Assembly: GCF_052068095.1 (NCBI RefSeq)
Contig: NZ_JBQHDG010000020.1
Span: 173,503-237,502 of the forward strand
Length of the DNA stretch: 64,000 bases
From: Phytohabitans sp052068095
GTDB taxonomy: Bacteria; Actinomycetota; Actinomycetes; Mycobacteriales; Micromonosporaceae
Direction: 5' to 3'
Shown here: positions 27,021 to 35,023 of the stretch, piece after piece
Position numbering within the stretch: position 1 is the first letter of the stretch
Layout of the letters: each line of letters starts with the position of its first letter
Made by a program: the position numbers and the translations under genes
The notes under the pieces: model-generated
Told to the model about the DNA's origin: nothing
Databases searched by the model: none
The model's input: only the letters and a program-made list of their open reading frames with translations

Positions 27021-27830
27021 ACTTGGCAGATCGCCGGCATCGTCGAAGAAGGCGACACCACCGGCGGCGGCGTCTACACCACCCCCGATGGCCTCGCCGC
27101 CGCCACCGGCCAACCCACACAGGTCAACCGCATCCGCCTCATCACCACCCAGCACGACGAACCAACCCGAGACACCATCGCCACCACAGTGGACAGAACA
27201 CTCACGGCCGCCGGCCTCGACGTCGAAAACGCATCCTCGGTCAGCCGCACCGACGCCGCCTCCGCCGGCCACATGGGCCCCGTCCTGCTCGTGCTACTCG
27301 GCATCGCCCTCCCCCTCGGCAGCATCGGCGGCATCGGCCTCGCCTCCACCATGAGCGCCAACATCCTCGACCGCACCCGCGAATTCGGCATCATGCACGC
27401 CATCGGCGCACCACCCAAAGCCGTACGCCGCATCGTCACCACCGAAGGTGTACTCCTCGCCCTCACCAGCTGCGCCGTCGCCATCCTCCCGACGCTGGCC
27501 TTGACCGCCATCCTCGGCGACGGACTCGGCAACCTGTTCGGCAACGCACCCCTGCCCTACCGCATCTCACCGCTAGCCGTCGGCATCTGGACCGCGCTCG
27601 CCATCCTCGGCGCCATCCTCGCCACCGAAACCGCCGCCACCCGCGCCTCCCGCATCACCGTCCGCGAAGCCCTCACCTCTGACGACCTCGTCCCGCGCCG
27701 GTGCTCGACGGATGCGCCCAGGTGCTGCGGTAACGGAGAAGGCTGGCCAGTAGTACCAGGGCCAGGGTGGCTCCGCCGTCGTCACCGATCCCATTGGGCA
27801 GCACCCCGGGCCATCCCGTACCGGTCATAG
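27021..27830 (+). pseudogene. FtsX/MacB-type ABC permease, 5'-truncated
   Basis: The sequence from TWQIAGIVEEGDTTGGGVYT onward is the C-terminal third of an FtsX-family permease: part of the extracytoplasmic domain, then the three helices typical of the FtsX repeat (GPVLLVLLGIALPLGSIG; GIMHAIGAPPKAVRRIV cytoplasmic loop; LAVGIWTALAILGAILATE) and the usual ending ASRITVREAL near 27675. The N-terminal two thirds and the partner ATPase are missing. Codons after about 27690 are unrelated, and the next 370 bases hold no gene. Codon use is strongly C-ending and unlike neighbours. Confidence 0.65.
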
Positions 27831-28058
27831 GTCACCGCCCACATGCGGGGCCCGGCCATCACCCAGCCCAACCTCGTACGTGACCGATGGCCGCGGACGT
27901 CGACAAGGCGCAGCCCGGCCTCAGGGTGGCGGCGAAAGTTGCGACCTTCGAGACCTCCAGCCGGCTGATTGCCCTGCAAGGATCACGTTGCCGCAGCCCT
28001 GCGGGAACGGTGGGGACGAGGTTTGGCGGCGCCACGGCCGCGTCGCGCGGGTTCGGTC

Positions 28059-28693
28059 TCAGGCCTGTGCGGCACCGTCCAGGCTCAGCCGAATACGGGC
28101 ATGCGACAGCAGCAACTGCGCGGTGGCGGTCACGGCTGCCTGGGCCGCCTGTCGGAAGACAGTCCAGTAGGTGTCCGCCGTGGTCACGCAGCTGCCGTGG
28201 CCCATGTCGTGCTGGATCACCTTCAACGGCGTTCCCGCCGCGCCAGCCAGGCTCGCCGCCCCATGCCGCAGGTCATGCAACCGCACCGGCGGCAACCCCA
28301 ACTCCCTGACCAGGGCGGCGAAGCGGCGGGTCAACCAATCCGGGCGCACCGGCCGCCCGTTCGCGTGCAGGAACACCCGACCCCGTGGATCCGGTGCCCG
28401 GCCCAGTTGGGCCTTCTGCGCCCGCCACAACTCCCACAAGATCTCCACACTGGCCTCGTCCAGCGCGAGCACCCGCAGGCCCGCTCCGCCTCCGCCCGGC
28501 TGCCGAACCCACCCCGACGCAGCCGCGCCCGACGGCCATCCACACCGTCAACCTGCACCGCGAAATACCACCGACCATGCCCAGCCTCAGCCAACAGCGG
28601 GCACCGCGCCCCGATCTGCCGGCCGCTTTTCGGGCTGCGGCACCCGCACCGCTTGAACACACGACCGCCACTCTCATGTCCTGTTGTTGCCAA
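28059..28693 (-). pseudogene. Tyrosine integrase with central deletion
   Basis: The first part, from a TTG with GAGGAGAGG upstream, is an integrase N-terminus: VFKRCGCRSPKSGRQIGARC, then HGRWYFAVQVDGV and RRGGFGSRAEAERA, typical of actinomycete element integrases. It then changes frame and jumps directly to LALDEASVEILWELWRA and the C-terminal catalytic part with LHDLRHGAASLAGAAG (box II) and MGHGSCVTTADTYWTV (Tyr). About 200 residues, including box I, are missing. The gene starts about 220 bases from the tRNA-Lys fragment at 28912, so it is probably the former integrase of element A. Confidence 0.75.
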
Positions 28694-28828
28694 CGTTCCT
28701 CTCCTCCAACAGAGAAGCGAACTCGCAACCCACAGGCCCGAGGTCCGAGACCCCGGCGGTCACCCTCCGTGATCCGCTGCGCCCGCGCCACCAAGGCCAG
28801 GCCAGCACGGTCGCGGAGGTCACGGAGC

Positions 28829-28850
28829 GTGAGTCACCGGCGTGACTCAC
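28829..28850. repeat. Perfect inverted repeat between integrase and att fragment
   Basis: Arms GTGAGTCAC and GTGACTCAC around CGGC. A third related GTGCCTCAC follows at 28854-28862. Clustered short repeats next to an attachment site are typical of integrase arm or excisionase binding sites. They could also be the int operator. Confidence 0.45.
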
Positions 28851-28867
28851 ACGTGCCTCACACAGAC

Positions 28868-28901
28868 CCTGGGCGTATAGCCAACCGGCTATACGCCCAG
28901 G
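28868..28901. terminator. Strong hairpin beside the tRNA-Lys fragment
   Basis: Arms CCTGGGCGTATAGCC and GGCTATACGCCCAGG (15 bp, perfect) with an AACC loop. It lies ten bases beyond the 3' end of the tRNA fragment, where a tRNA terminator is expected, but has no T-run. It may instead be part of the attachment site. Confidence 0.5.
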
Positions 28902-28911
28902 TCACGGAAGG

Positions 28912-28954
28912 TGCGCCGCCAGGGACTCGAACCCCGAACCCGCGGATTAAGAGT
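28912..28954 (-). pseudogene. tRNA-Lys(CTT) 3'-half fragment, middle candidate attachment site
   Basis: 43 bases identical to the 3' half of the intact tRNA-Lys at 53816, ending just past the anticodon. The 5' half is absent. The flank shows no similarity to the other two copies, which argues that it came with a separate element. Confidence 0.78.
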
Positions 28955-28983
28955 GCGATCTTCAACGGGCGCCCTCCTCAACG

Positions 28984-30204
28984 TCAGGTCTCGGTGGTTT
29001 CGAGCTTCCCGTGTCGCTGGGCCTGGATCCCGGCGAGGACGGTGGCCACCAGCACCGCGCCGACGAAGCCGATGCTGGCGAGAGGCGGCAGCCCGCCCGC
29101 GAGGCCGACCAGTACGACGGCGGGCACTGCGGCAATGGGCCACGGCCAGGCCGAACGCCACCGTCTTGAGGTTCCGACGATGACCGCTGCCGTACCGGCG
29201 AGGAACAGCACCACCCCACCGTGCAGCGCCCACCGGCCAGCCGTGGGCACCCCGTTGGTCGGGTGCAGGATGAACTGCTCGATGCCGACAGCCACCGCGG
29301 CCAGACCCAACGTCAGTGGAAGATGACCGTAGATGTAGGCGTCGGCCACGCCGCTCTCCTGGTCTTCGCCGTCTGCCACGAGTGCCTGCTTCCCGGCCGC
29401 TCCGCCGAGATCGAAGTAGTTCCACCACAGCGCGGCGACCGCGACGAAGCTGACCGCGGCCAGCAGAGCCGCTCGCAGGTCCCACTTCGTGTCATGGACG
29501 CCGAGGACGACGGACGCCACCGACTCGCCGAGGACGAGGATGACGAGCAGGCCGAACCGTTCGGGAAGGTGTTCCAGGTGCAGCGGCACGCCGCCACCGA
29601 ACCGGGTCGCCATCACTGGTGCCGACGCCTCTACGAGAATTCCGGCCGCCCATATGACGAACCGGAGATTGCCCGGAACCGCCAGCGACGCTGCCCACAA
29701 CGCAGCGCTCGCACCGATTCCTGCCAGGTAGATGCGTACCGTGGCACGGGCCTCGGTCACGTGCCGGTAGGCCCGTGCGTACAGGGCGAGCAGCAGAACC
29801 CTGGTCGCGAGGTAGCAGATCGCGAACGTCGTCGCCCTCTCACCCACGGCCTCCGGACCGCTGGCCGCCATGCCCATCACCGCGGCGGTTCCGCCCAGCT
29901 TGGCCAAGCGGTAGATGACATCGTTGGTGTCGAAACGGTTTGCGTACAGCGTCGTCGTCACCCATGACCACCAGGTAACGGCGAACAAGCCAGCGAAGAC
30001 GGCGGCACCGTGCCAGCTGAGATCCTTGGCGAACGTCGTGGCCAGTTCGGCAAACACGAGCACGTACGCGAGGTCGAAGAACAGCTCCAGCCGGGAGGCG
30101 GTGCGGTCCTCGCTGGTGCGCAGCTGAGGTGGGCGGATCAACGGTGCGGCCCGGGCGCCGCCGGACGGCTCCCGGTCAGCCGACCGAGTCTGCGGGGCGA
30201 CCAC
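28984..30204 (-). CDS. ltrA: Low temperature requirement A (LtrA) family membrane protein
   Basis: 406 residues if started at the GTG at 30204, eleven bases after the transaldolase stop. No clear ribosome site is seen, so coupling is likely. The family signature SEDRTASRLELFFDLAYVLV is at residues 30-50, followed by about ten to eleven membrane helices with FAVTWWSWVTTTLYANRFDT and LVILVLGESVASVV. LtrA was first tied to growth of Listeria in the cold, and its biochemical role is unknown. It is the last gene of the putative Asp23/transaldolase operon. Confidence 0.85.
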   Translation of the reverse strand: MVAPQTRSADREPSGGARAAPLIRPPQLRTSEDRTASRLELFFDLAYVLVFAELATTFAKDLSWHGAAVFAGLFAVTWWSWVTTTLYANRFDTNDVIYRLAKLGGTAAVMGMAASGPEAVGERATTFAICYLATRVLLLALYARAYRHVTEARATVRIYLAGIGASAALWAASLAVPGNLRFVIWAAGILVEASAPVMATRFGGGVPLHLEHLPERFGLLVILVLGESVASVVLGVHDTKWDLRAALLAAVSFVAVAALWWNYFDLGGAAGKQALVADGEDQESGVADAYIYGHLPLTLGLAAVAVGIEQFILHPTNGVPTAGRWALHGGVVLFLAGTAAVIVGTSRRWRSAWPWPIAAVPAVVLVGLAGGLPPLASIGFVGAVLVATVLAGIQAQRHGKLETTET

Positions 30205-30215
30205 CGGTCGGCCGC

Positions 30216-31319
30216 CTATGCCGTGATGAGTTCGTCGCGCTTTGCCGCGACGCCGTCGAAAAGCTCCTGGAACGATCCGGCGAACGCCGCCACACCTTGG
30301 CGTTCGAGCGCGGCGACCAGATCGTCGTAGTCGATGCCCGCCCGCGCGAAGCGGTCCAGTGTGCGTTGCGCGCCATCGATGTCGCGTTCGAGGGTGTCGG
30401 TCACCTGGCCGTGGTCGGCGAAGGCCTCGAAGGTGGCCCGGGGCATGGTGGTGACCGTGTTCGGGCCGATGAGTTCCTCGACGTATCTGACGTCGCGGTA
30501 GGCCGGGTTCTTCGTCGAGGTCGAAGCCCACAGGCACCGCTGTGGTGACGCGCCGGCGGCTTCGAGCTCGGACCAGTCTGGCCCGGTGAACACCTCGCGG
30601 TACGTCTGGTAAGCCAGCTTCGCGTTGGCTATGGCGAGGGTGCCTTTGAGCTCCTCGGGTCCGCCGACCTCGTCGAGGCGCCGGTCGGCCTCGGTGTCTA
30701 CCCGCGAGACGAAGAAAGAGGCGACGGAGGCGACCGTGCGCAGGTCTCCGCCGTCGGCGTGCAGCCGTCGCAGCCCTCTGAGGTATGCGTACGCCGCGGC
30801 ATGGTGGCGCCGAAGGGAGAACAGCAGCGTCACGTTGACCGGGATGCCGCGGGCGACAGCCTCCTCGATCGCAGGGATGCCGGCCTCGGTCGCGGGGATC
30901 TTCACGAACAGGTTTTCCCGGTCGATCATGTGGTGCAGCCGGGCGGCCTCGGCCACGGTGCCGGCGGTGTCGTGGGCCAGGTTCGGGTCGACCTCGAGCG
31001 AGACCCAGCCGTCGCGGGAGGAGTCGCCTCGGTGGAACACCTCTCGGAGGAGATCGCAGGCCCCGCGAATGTCATCGCGGGCGAGGGCCAGGAACACCTC
31101 CTTCGGGTCGGTCTCGACCGCGAGGACCTCGCGCAGCTGCTGGTCGTAGGCGTCGCCCTCGGCGATCGCCGCCTGGAAGATGGTGGGGTTCGACGTCACC
31201 CCGACCACACCGCGACCGATGAGGGCGGCGAGGTCACCGTCGCGGACGAAACGTCGGGACAGGTGGTCAACCCAGGCGCTCTGGCCGTGTTCGGCCAGCG
31301 CGTTCAGCGGTGTGGACAT
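30216..31319 (-). CDS. tal: Transaldolase
   Basis: 367 residues, the actinobacterial length. Motifs: GVTSNPTIFQAAI near the N-terminus, VSLEVDPNLAHDT, the Schiff-base lysine K140 in LFVKIPATEAG, and the C-terminal LWASTSTKNPAYRDVRYVEE. It transfers a dihydroxyacetone unit in the non-oxidative pentose phosphate pathway in the cytoplasm. The usual tkt/zwf neighbours are absent. Instead it follows an AmaP/Asp23 cluster by 29 bases, so this is probably a second, stress-linked copy. That is inference; the main copy should lie elsewhere. Confidence 0.95.
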   Translation of the reverse strand: MSTPLNALAEHGQSAWVDHLSRRFVRDGDLAALIGRGVVGVTSNPTIFQAAIAEGDAYDQQLREVLAVETDPKEVFLALARDDIRGACDLLREVFHRGDSSRDGWVSLEVDPNLAHDTAGTVAEAARLHHMIDRENLFVKIPATEAGIPAIEEAVARGIPVNVTLLFSLRRHHAAAYAYLRGLRRLHADGGDLRTVASVASFFVSRVDTEADRRLDEVGGPEELKGTLAIANAKLAYQTYREVFTGPDWSELEAAGASPQRCLWASTSTKNPAYRDVRYVEELIGPNTVTTMPRATFEAFADHGQVTDTLERDIDGAQRTLDRFARAGIDYDDLVAALERQGVAAFAGSFQELFDGVAAKRDELITA

Positions 31320-31348
31320 GAGGATCCCTTTCAGCGCCGGTGCCGTTG

Positions 31349-31924
31349 TCAGTTGACCCGGCTGGATCGGTGGTCGGTCGCGGCGAGGTCGAGGCGGGCC
31401 ATTAGCCGCGGGTTGTCGAGGGCCTGTCGAGCATGGGTGAGTGCTTCGGCCTCGATGCGATGACGCAGCCGCGCCAGGTCGGCGTCTTCGGTCGTGCGGA
31501 CGGTGACGTCGAGGCTCGGGTCGGTGGGCGTGCCGGACACCCGGACCCGGGCGGCGTGTACACCACGGTAGGTCTCCAGCTCGGTCGTTAGCGCGTCGCT
31601 CAGCGCGCCCGCGCGCAGGGTGGTGGGTCCCGCGGAGCGGTCTCCGGGGATGACGATGTCCGCGGCGCGGGGGGCGGCGCTGAGCACGCCGATGAGCCAG
31701 CGCAGCGCCAGCAGGGCGAGGATGGCGGCGGCGAGCGCCGTTACAGGCCAGAACCAGGCGCTGTTGTCCCCGACGAACCTGCCGACGGGGTTGTCCAGCA
31801 GGTGACGGCGGTCGAGGTCGTCACCGATGGCCCCGGCCCCGGCGAGCAGACCGGTGGCGCCGCCGGCGAGCAGCAGCAGCCCGAGCAGTGCCAGCAGGAC
31901 ACGGTTGGTGCGGTCGGCGTGCAT
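31349..31924 (-). CDS. amaP: Alkaline shock membrane anchor protein (AmaP)
   Basis: 191 residues. Two N-terminal membrane helices (VLLALLGLLLLAGGATGLL and FWPVTALAAAILALLALRWL) with a 35-residue loop precede a cytoplasmic Asp23-like beta-alpha domain (ALSDALTTELETYRGVHAAR...SLDVTVRTTEDADLARLRHR). In Firmicutes AmaP anchors Asp23 at the membrane. The ATG shares one base with the stop of the DUF6286-like gene (TGATG). It lies in a likely nine-gene operon with two Asp23 genes. Confidence 0.85.
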   Translation of the reverse strand: MHADRTNRVLLALLGLLLLAGGATGLLAGAGAIGDDLDRRHLLDNPVGRFVGDNSAWFWPVTALAAAILALLALRWLIGVLSAAPRAADIVIPGDRSAGPTTLRAGALSDALTTELETYRGVHAARVRVSGTPTDPSLDVTVRTTEDADLARLRHRIEAEALTHARQALDNPRLMARLDLAATDHRSSRVN

Positions 31925-32460
31925 CAGCGCTCCTTCGGCGACACCCGCACGGAAAGCGCGGGCGGCTTCTCGAGCGTGAGGGAGTCCACGCGTTGCCGGG
32001 CGGCCAGCGTCGTGCTCTCGCGTACCGCGGCGATCTGGGACGGCTCTCTCAGCGACGTCCGGGCAAGGACCTGGATCCGGCGGCGGCGCACCTTGACCCG
32101 GGCGTCGGCGATCCCGTCGACGCCGGTGACGGCGCTGCGGACGGCTCGGGCCAGCCCGCGGCGGCTGACGGCCGCGTCGGTGGCGGTGCCGTCGCTGTGC
32201 ACGGCCAGCCGGTCGGGGCGGCGCGGAGCCAGCTGCGCCAGCAGCAGCGCCAGACCGCCGAGGGCCAACAGGCCACTGATGATCCGTACCGGTGCGGAAC
32301 CCCAGGTGGTGCGCTGCGCCCACCGATAAGGGGCGGGCCAGTCCAGCAGGGCGGGCCCGGACCCGGCACGTTCGGCGATCACCTCCACAACAACCGTCAC
32401 GCCGGCCACGATCACGGCCAGGCTCAGTACGAAGGCCATCAGGCGGTTGACGTTTCTCAT
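31924..32460 (-). CDS. DUF6286-like membrane protein of Asp23 clusters
   Basis: 178 residues. Two helices (MAFVLSLAVIVAGVTVVVEV and VRIISGLLALGGLALLLAQL) are separated by an exported loop with WAQRTTW, and a basic C-terminal domain follows (DARVKVRRRRIQVLARTSL). The arrangement parallels AmaP, its neighbour. Proteins of this type are regular members of actinobacterial Asp23 clusters; the family number is from memory. Function unknown, probably another membrane partner of the Asp23 proteins. It starts 16 bases after the second Asp23 gene. Confidence 0.78.
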   Translation of the reverse strand: MRNVNRLMAFVLSLAVIVAGVTVVVEVIAERAGSGPALLDWPAPYRWAQRTTWGSAPVRIISGLLALGGLALLLAQLAPRRPDRLAVHSDGTATDAAVSRRGLARAVRSAVTGVDGIADARVKVRRRRIQVLARTSLREPSQIAAVRESTTLAARQRVDSLTLEKPPALSVRVSPKER

Positions 32461-32476
32461 GCCAGTGTCTCCTCGG

Positions 32477-32908
32477 CTACCGCACCCGGCCGGTCGGCGC
32501 GACGTTGGTGACCAGGTCGTTCACGGTGATACGCACCTCGGCGACGGTCAGTCCGGTCAGCGCGTGCAGCCGCTCGCGCAGGTGGTCACGGAGTTGCTCG
32601 GTGACCTGCCGGATGGACACTGGCCACCGCACGCTGATGGTGACCTCGACGTGGGCGACGGAGCCGTCCACGTCGGCGGACGCCTTCGGCGCCGTGGCCA
32701 GGCTGGTCTCGCGGATGCCCAGATGCCCCGCACCGGGTACCGCCCGGCCGAGCACCCGCCGCACGGCACCACCGGCGTCGGGCACCTCGAGCACGGCCCG
32801 CGAGGCCAGCTTCGCGACCACCGCGTCGCTGATGGTGATCGTTCCCGACGGCTCGTCGGTGGCTGCCGCTGAGGCCCCGGAGTCGTGGGTGACCAGGGCG
32901 CTCGTCAC
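32477..32908 (-). CDS. Asp23/Gls24 family envelope stress protein (second copy)
   Basis: 143 residues. The Asp23 pattern is seen as GTITISDAVVAKLASRAVLE near residue 22, and the C-terminal VEVTISVRWPVSIRQVTEQL, then LTGLTVAEVRITVNDL. Asp23 proteins are abundant, membrane-associated through AmaP and induced by cell-envelope or alkaline stress in staphylococci. The start overlaps the stop of the small membrane protein gene by four bases. No signal peptide. Confidence 0.87.
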   Translation of the reverse strand: MTSALVTHDSGASAAATDEPSGTITISDAVVAKLASRAVLEVPDAGGAVRRVLGRAVPGAGHLGIRETSLATAPKASADVDGSVAHVEVTISVRWPVSIRQVTEQLRDHLRERLHALTGLTVAEVRITVNDLVTNVAPTGRVR

Positions 32909-33087
32909 CGCTCGCCTCGCCGGCCGGACAGGTACGGCGCCAGGTCGACGTCACCGGCGAAGACCTTGGCTACGCCGAAACCGATCGCGCCGAACACCGC
33001 CACGATCAGCATTTGACCGAAGCTGCCGAAGGCCAGGGCAAAGCCAAGTGCCAAACCGACCGCGGTACCAGAGACTTTTCGGATCAT
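32905..33087 (-). CDS. Small two-helix membrane protein (DUF2273-like)
   Basis: 60 residues: basic start MIRKVSG, then two hydrophobic helices broken by GSFGQM, ending in the short polar tail DVDLAPYLSGRRGER. Tiny proteins of this form sit beside Asp23 genes in Firmicutes (DUF2273) and actinobacteria and may help membrane attachment. It overlaps the following Asp23 gene by ATGA, supporting translation. Confidence 0.8.
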   Translation of the reverse strand: MIRKVSGTAVGLALGFALAFGSFGQMLIVAVFGAIGFGVAKVFAGDVDLAPYLSGRRGER

Positions 33088-33142
33088 GTCAGCTCACATT
33101 CACAATGCCGGGAAGTTATCAATGTCGATCAGCGGTCCGGCC

Positions 33143-33379
33143 TCAGCGCACCCGTGGTCGACCGTGTCGATGGCGCAGAGCCCGCCAGATCCGCACCAGG
33201 ATCGGAAGGCGGGCGACAATCACCACCCGCACGCGGTCGGCGTCACGTTCGCCCCGCTCGACCCGGTCCAGGTTCGCTAGGCCGGCGATGAAGGCGGCCG
33301 GGTCGCCGCCACGGTCGGGATGGTGGGTTCGGATGAACTGTCGTCGTCGCGTCCGGTGTAGGTGTTCGGCTCGGTCCAC
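33143..33379 (-). CDS. Short J-domain-like protein
   Basis: 78 residues from a GTG preceded by GGAGAGG. The DnaJ signature is visible as FIRTHHPDRGGDPAAF with His20-Pro21-Asp22, the tripeptide that stimulates Hsp70, flanked by a basic helix II and helix III (FIAGLANLDRVERG). The C-terminus is very basic (WRALRHRHGRPRVR). It overlaps in another frame the low-complexity Ser/Thr/Pro tail of the preceding gene (33277-33379). The helix I region is short, so it may be a truncated J domain. Position in an Asp23 cluster suggests a chaperone link to envelope stress. Confidence 0.65.
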   Translation of the reverse strand: MDRAEHLHRTRRRQFIRTHHPDRGGDPAAFIAGLANLDRVERGERDADRVRVVIVARLPILVRIWRALRHRHGRPRVR

Positions 33380-33759
33380 GAACCCCGCCTCTCCGGCGCC
33401 GACCTGGCACCAGGGGTGGTTGCTGGCGCGGGTGGCGATGGCGGCGGATCCGCCACGTCAGCCCATACGATGTCGATCCGCCTGCCAGCGGCCAGGGGCC
33501 TGAGCGCGGCCCGGATCTGCGCCGACAGGTCGGACACGGGTGTACCCCACCGCGCCCGCACCTGCACCGCGACGGCCCACTGGTCGATCCGTACCCCCTC
33601 GACACGGCGACCTGGCAGGTAGGTGGCGATCAACTGCGGGGGACCTCCGTGCAGGTCCAGCACCCCGGGGCAGCCGCGTACCGCCGTGGCCACGGCGTCG
33701 ACATCGACACCGTCGACGAGCGCGTCGCTCACCGCCATCACGGGCATCGCGGGGTTCAC
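33277..33759 (-). CDS. Asp23-cluster protein of unknown function
   Basis: 160 residues; its GTG overlaps the stop of the first Asp23 gene (GTGA). Residues 1-105 form a beta-alpha domain (DVDAVATAVRGCPGVLDLHG, then VEGVRIDQWAVAVQVRARWG and SAQIRAALRPLAAGRRIDIV) that looks like a degenerate Asp23-type fold. The last 50 residues are Pro/Ser/Thr-rich and overlap the J-domain gene in another frame, so the tail may not be constrained. No catalytic motif is visible. Confidence 0.7.
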   Translation of the reverse strand: MNPAMPVMAVSDALVDGVDVDAVATAVRGCPGVLDLHGGPPQLIATYLPGRRVEGVRIDQWAVAVQVRARWGTPVSDLSAQIRAALRPLAAGRRIDIVWADVADPPPSPPAPATTPGARSAPERRGSWTEPNTYTGRDDDSSSEPTIPTVAATRPPSSPA

Positions 33760-34235
33760 GACACCCGCGACTCGGACTGGTCTTCGTCGGTCCCGGGCAG
33801 GTGCACGTCATCGACGCTGACGTTGACCTCCACCACGCTCAGGCCGGTCATCCGCTCGATGGACTGCTTGACGTTGCGCTGGATGGACCGACCCACATCG
33901 GCGATGCTCACGCCGTACTCCACGACGATCTGGAGGTCGACGGCGGCCTCGCTCTCGCCGACCTCGACGCCGACGCCCTGCGCCACGTTGGGGCCGGCGC
34001 TGCCGGGGATCCGTTCCCGAAGCGCGTTGAACGCCCGGGTGCCGCTGGTGCCCATCGCGTGCACGCCGGCCACCTCCCGGCAGGCCACGCCGGCGATCTT
34101 CTGCACGACGCCCTCCGCGACGCTGATCCTGCCTTCCTCGGTGTTCAGCCGGTCCAGCCGGCCCGGCGTCGACTCCACGCCCCGGCGGTCACCGGACACC
34201 GCCTTTTCGTCGCTGTTCACAGCGGTCTGGGTCAT
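33756..34235 (-). CDS. Asp23/Gls24 family envelope stress protein (first copy)
   Basis: 159 residues from the ATG with AAGGAG eight bases upstream; an earlier in-frame ATG at 34277 is less likely. The canonical motif GRISVAEGVVQKIAGVACRE is followed by VAGVHAMG and, at the end, VDLQIVVEYGVSIADVGRSI with GLSVVEVNVSVDDVHLP. It heads the nine-gene leftward group and is divergent from the ECF sigma factor gene across a 242-base gap, where their promoters must lie. Confidence 0.9.
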   Translation of the reverse strand: MTQTAVNSDEKAVSGDRRGVESTPGRLDRLNTEEGRISVAEGVVQKIAGVACREVAGVHAMGTSGTRAFNALRERIPGSAGPNVAQGVGVEVGESEAAVDLQIVVEYGVSIADVGRSIQRNVKQSIERMTGLSVVEVNVSVDDVHLPGTDEDQSESRVS

Positions 34236-34477
34236 CAGGTGGACTCCTTCGCTGGGGATGACAGCCAACGCGGTCATCGCTTGCCCTTCGTCACCGAGTT
34301 AGACACCGGCCCAGCCCGTACATCGCACAAATGTCCAAGATTCTTTCGAGTTCGCGGTCTCAACCCGTCCATTCGGGGAACCCGTAGGCCCCGCCGATCC
34401 CTCACCGACGCTCCGCCGGCGATATGAGCGCGCGGCTGACAGCGGTGAGGAGAGCCGAGCCCACGAAGGGGGGCAAC

Positions 34478-35017
34478 GTGGACACCGTCGACGACGCCTA
34501 CCTCGTTCGCCGGGCGCGAGACGGCTACCTGGACGCCTACGAACAACTCGTCGCCCGCCACGCCGCGCGCGCCTACCGGGTAGCGCTGCGGATGCTGGGC
34601 AACCACCACGACGCGGAGGACGTCACACAGGAAGCTCTCATCGCCGCCTGGCGGGCGCTGCCGACCTTCCGCAGCGACGCGACGTTCTCCACCTGGCTCT
34701 ACCGGATCGTGACCACCCGAAGTCTCAACCGCATCAACCGCACCAGGATCACGTACCCGCTCGACGCGCAGCCGGAACCGGCCGCGCGCAGCGGCGGACC
34801 CCCCGAGCACGTCGAACGCAGCGCCGCCGCGGACGCGGTCGCCCGGGCCATCACCACCCTGCCGGGTCCGCAACGCGTCGCCCTGGTCCTGTACCAGTTC
34901 GAGGAGCTCAGCTACGCCGACATCGCCGAGGTGACCGGCACCAGCGTCCCGGCCGTCCGTAGCCATCTTCACCGCGCACGGCGCACACTAGCCTCACTGC
35001 TGCGGGATTGGAGGTGA
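34478..35017 (+). CDS. ECF-type RNA polymerase sigma factor
   Basis: 179 residues from the GTG with GAAGGGGGG upstream; an in-frame ATG at 34424 is possible. Region 2 is AYEQLVARHAARAYRVALRM...AEDVTQEALIAAWRALPTFR, and region 4 is LPGPQRVALVLYQFEELSYA plus IAEVTGTSVPAVRSHLHRAR. Seven bases downstream is a protein with a zinc anti-sigma motif, the usual partner arrangement. Divergence from an Asp23 operon suggests it controls that operon. No promoter consensus could be confirmed in the gap. Confidence 0.92.
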   Translation: MDTVDDAYLVRRARDGYLDAYEQLVARHAARAYRVALRMLGNHHDAEDVTQEALIAAWRALPTFRSDATFSTWLYRIVTTRSLNRINRTRITYPLDAQPEPAARSGGPPEHVERSAAADAVARAITTLPGPQRVALVLYQFEELSYADIAEVTGTSVPAVRSHLHRARRTLASLLRDWR

Positions 35018-35023
35018 GCATCG

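Larger units (their letters stand above)
10579..28954. mobile_element. Candidate integrated element A (tRNA-Lys to tRNA-Lys fragment)
   Basis: Bounded by two same-orientation tRNA-Lys 3' fragments. A broken tyrosine integrase (28059-28693) lies about 220 bases from the right boundary, where an element's int gene is expected. Inside are an IS630 copy, a Tn554-like module, an IS21 fragment and truncated genes, together with intact exporter and regulator genes. No conjugation or replication gene is visible, so it is at best a decayed, immobile element. The boundaries are inferred from the repeats only. Confidence 0.45.
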
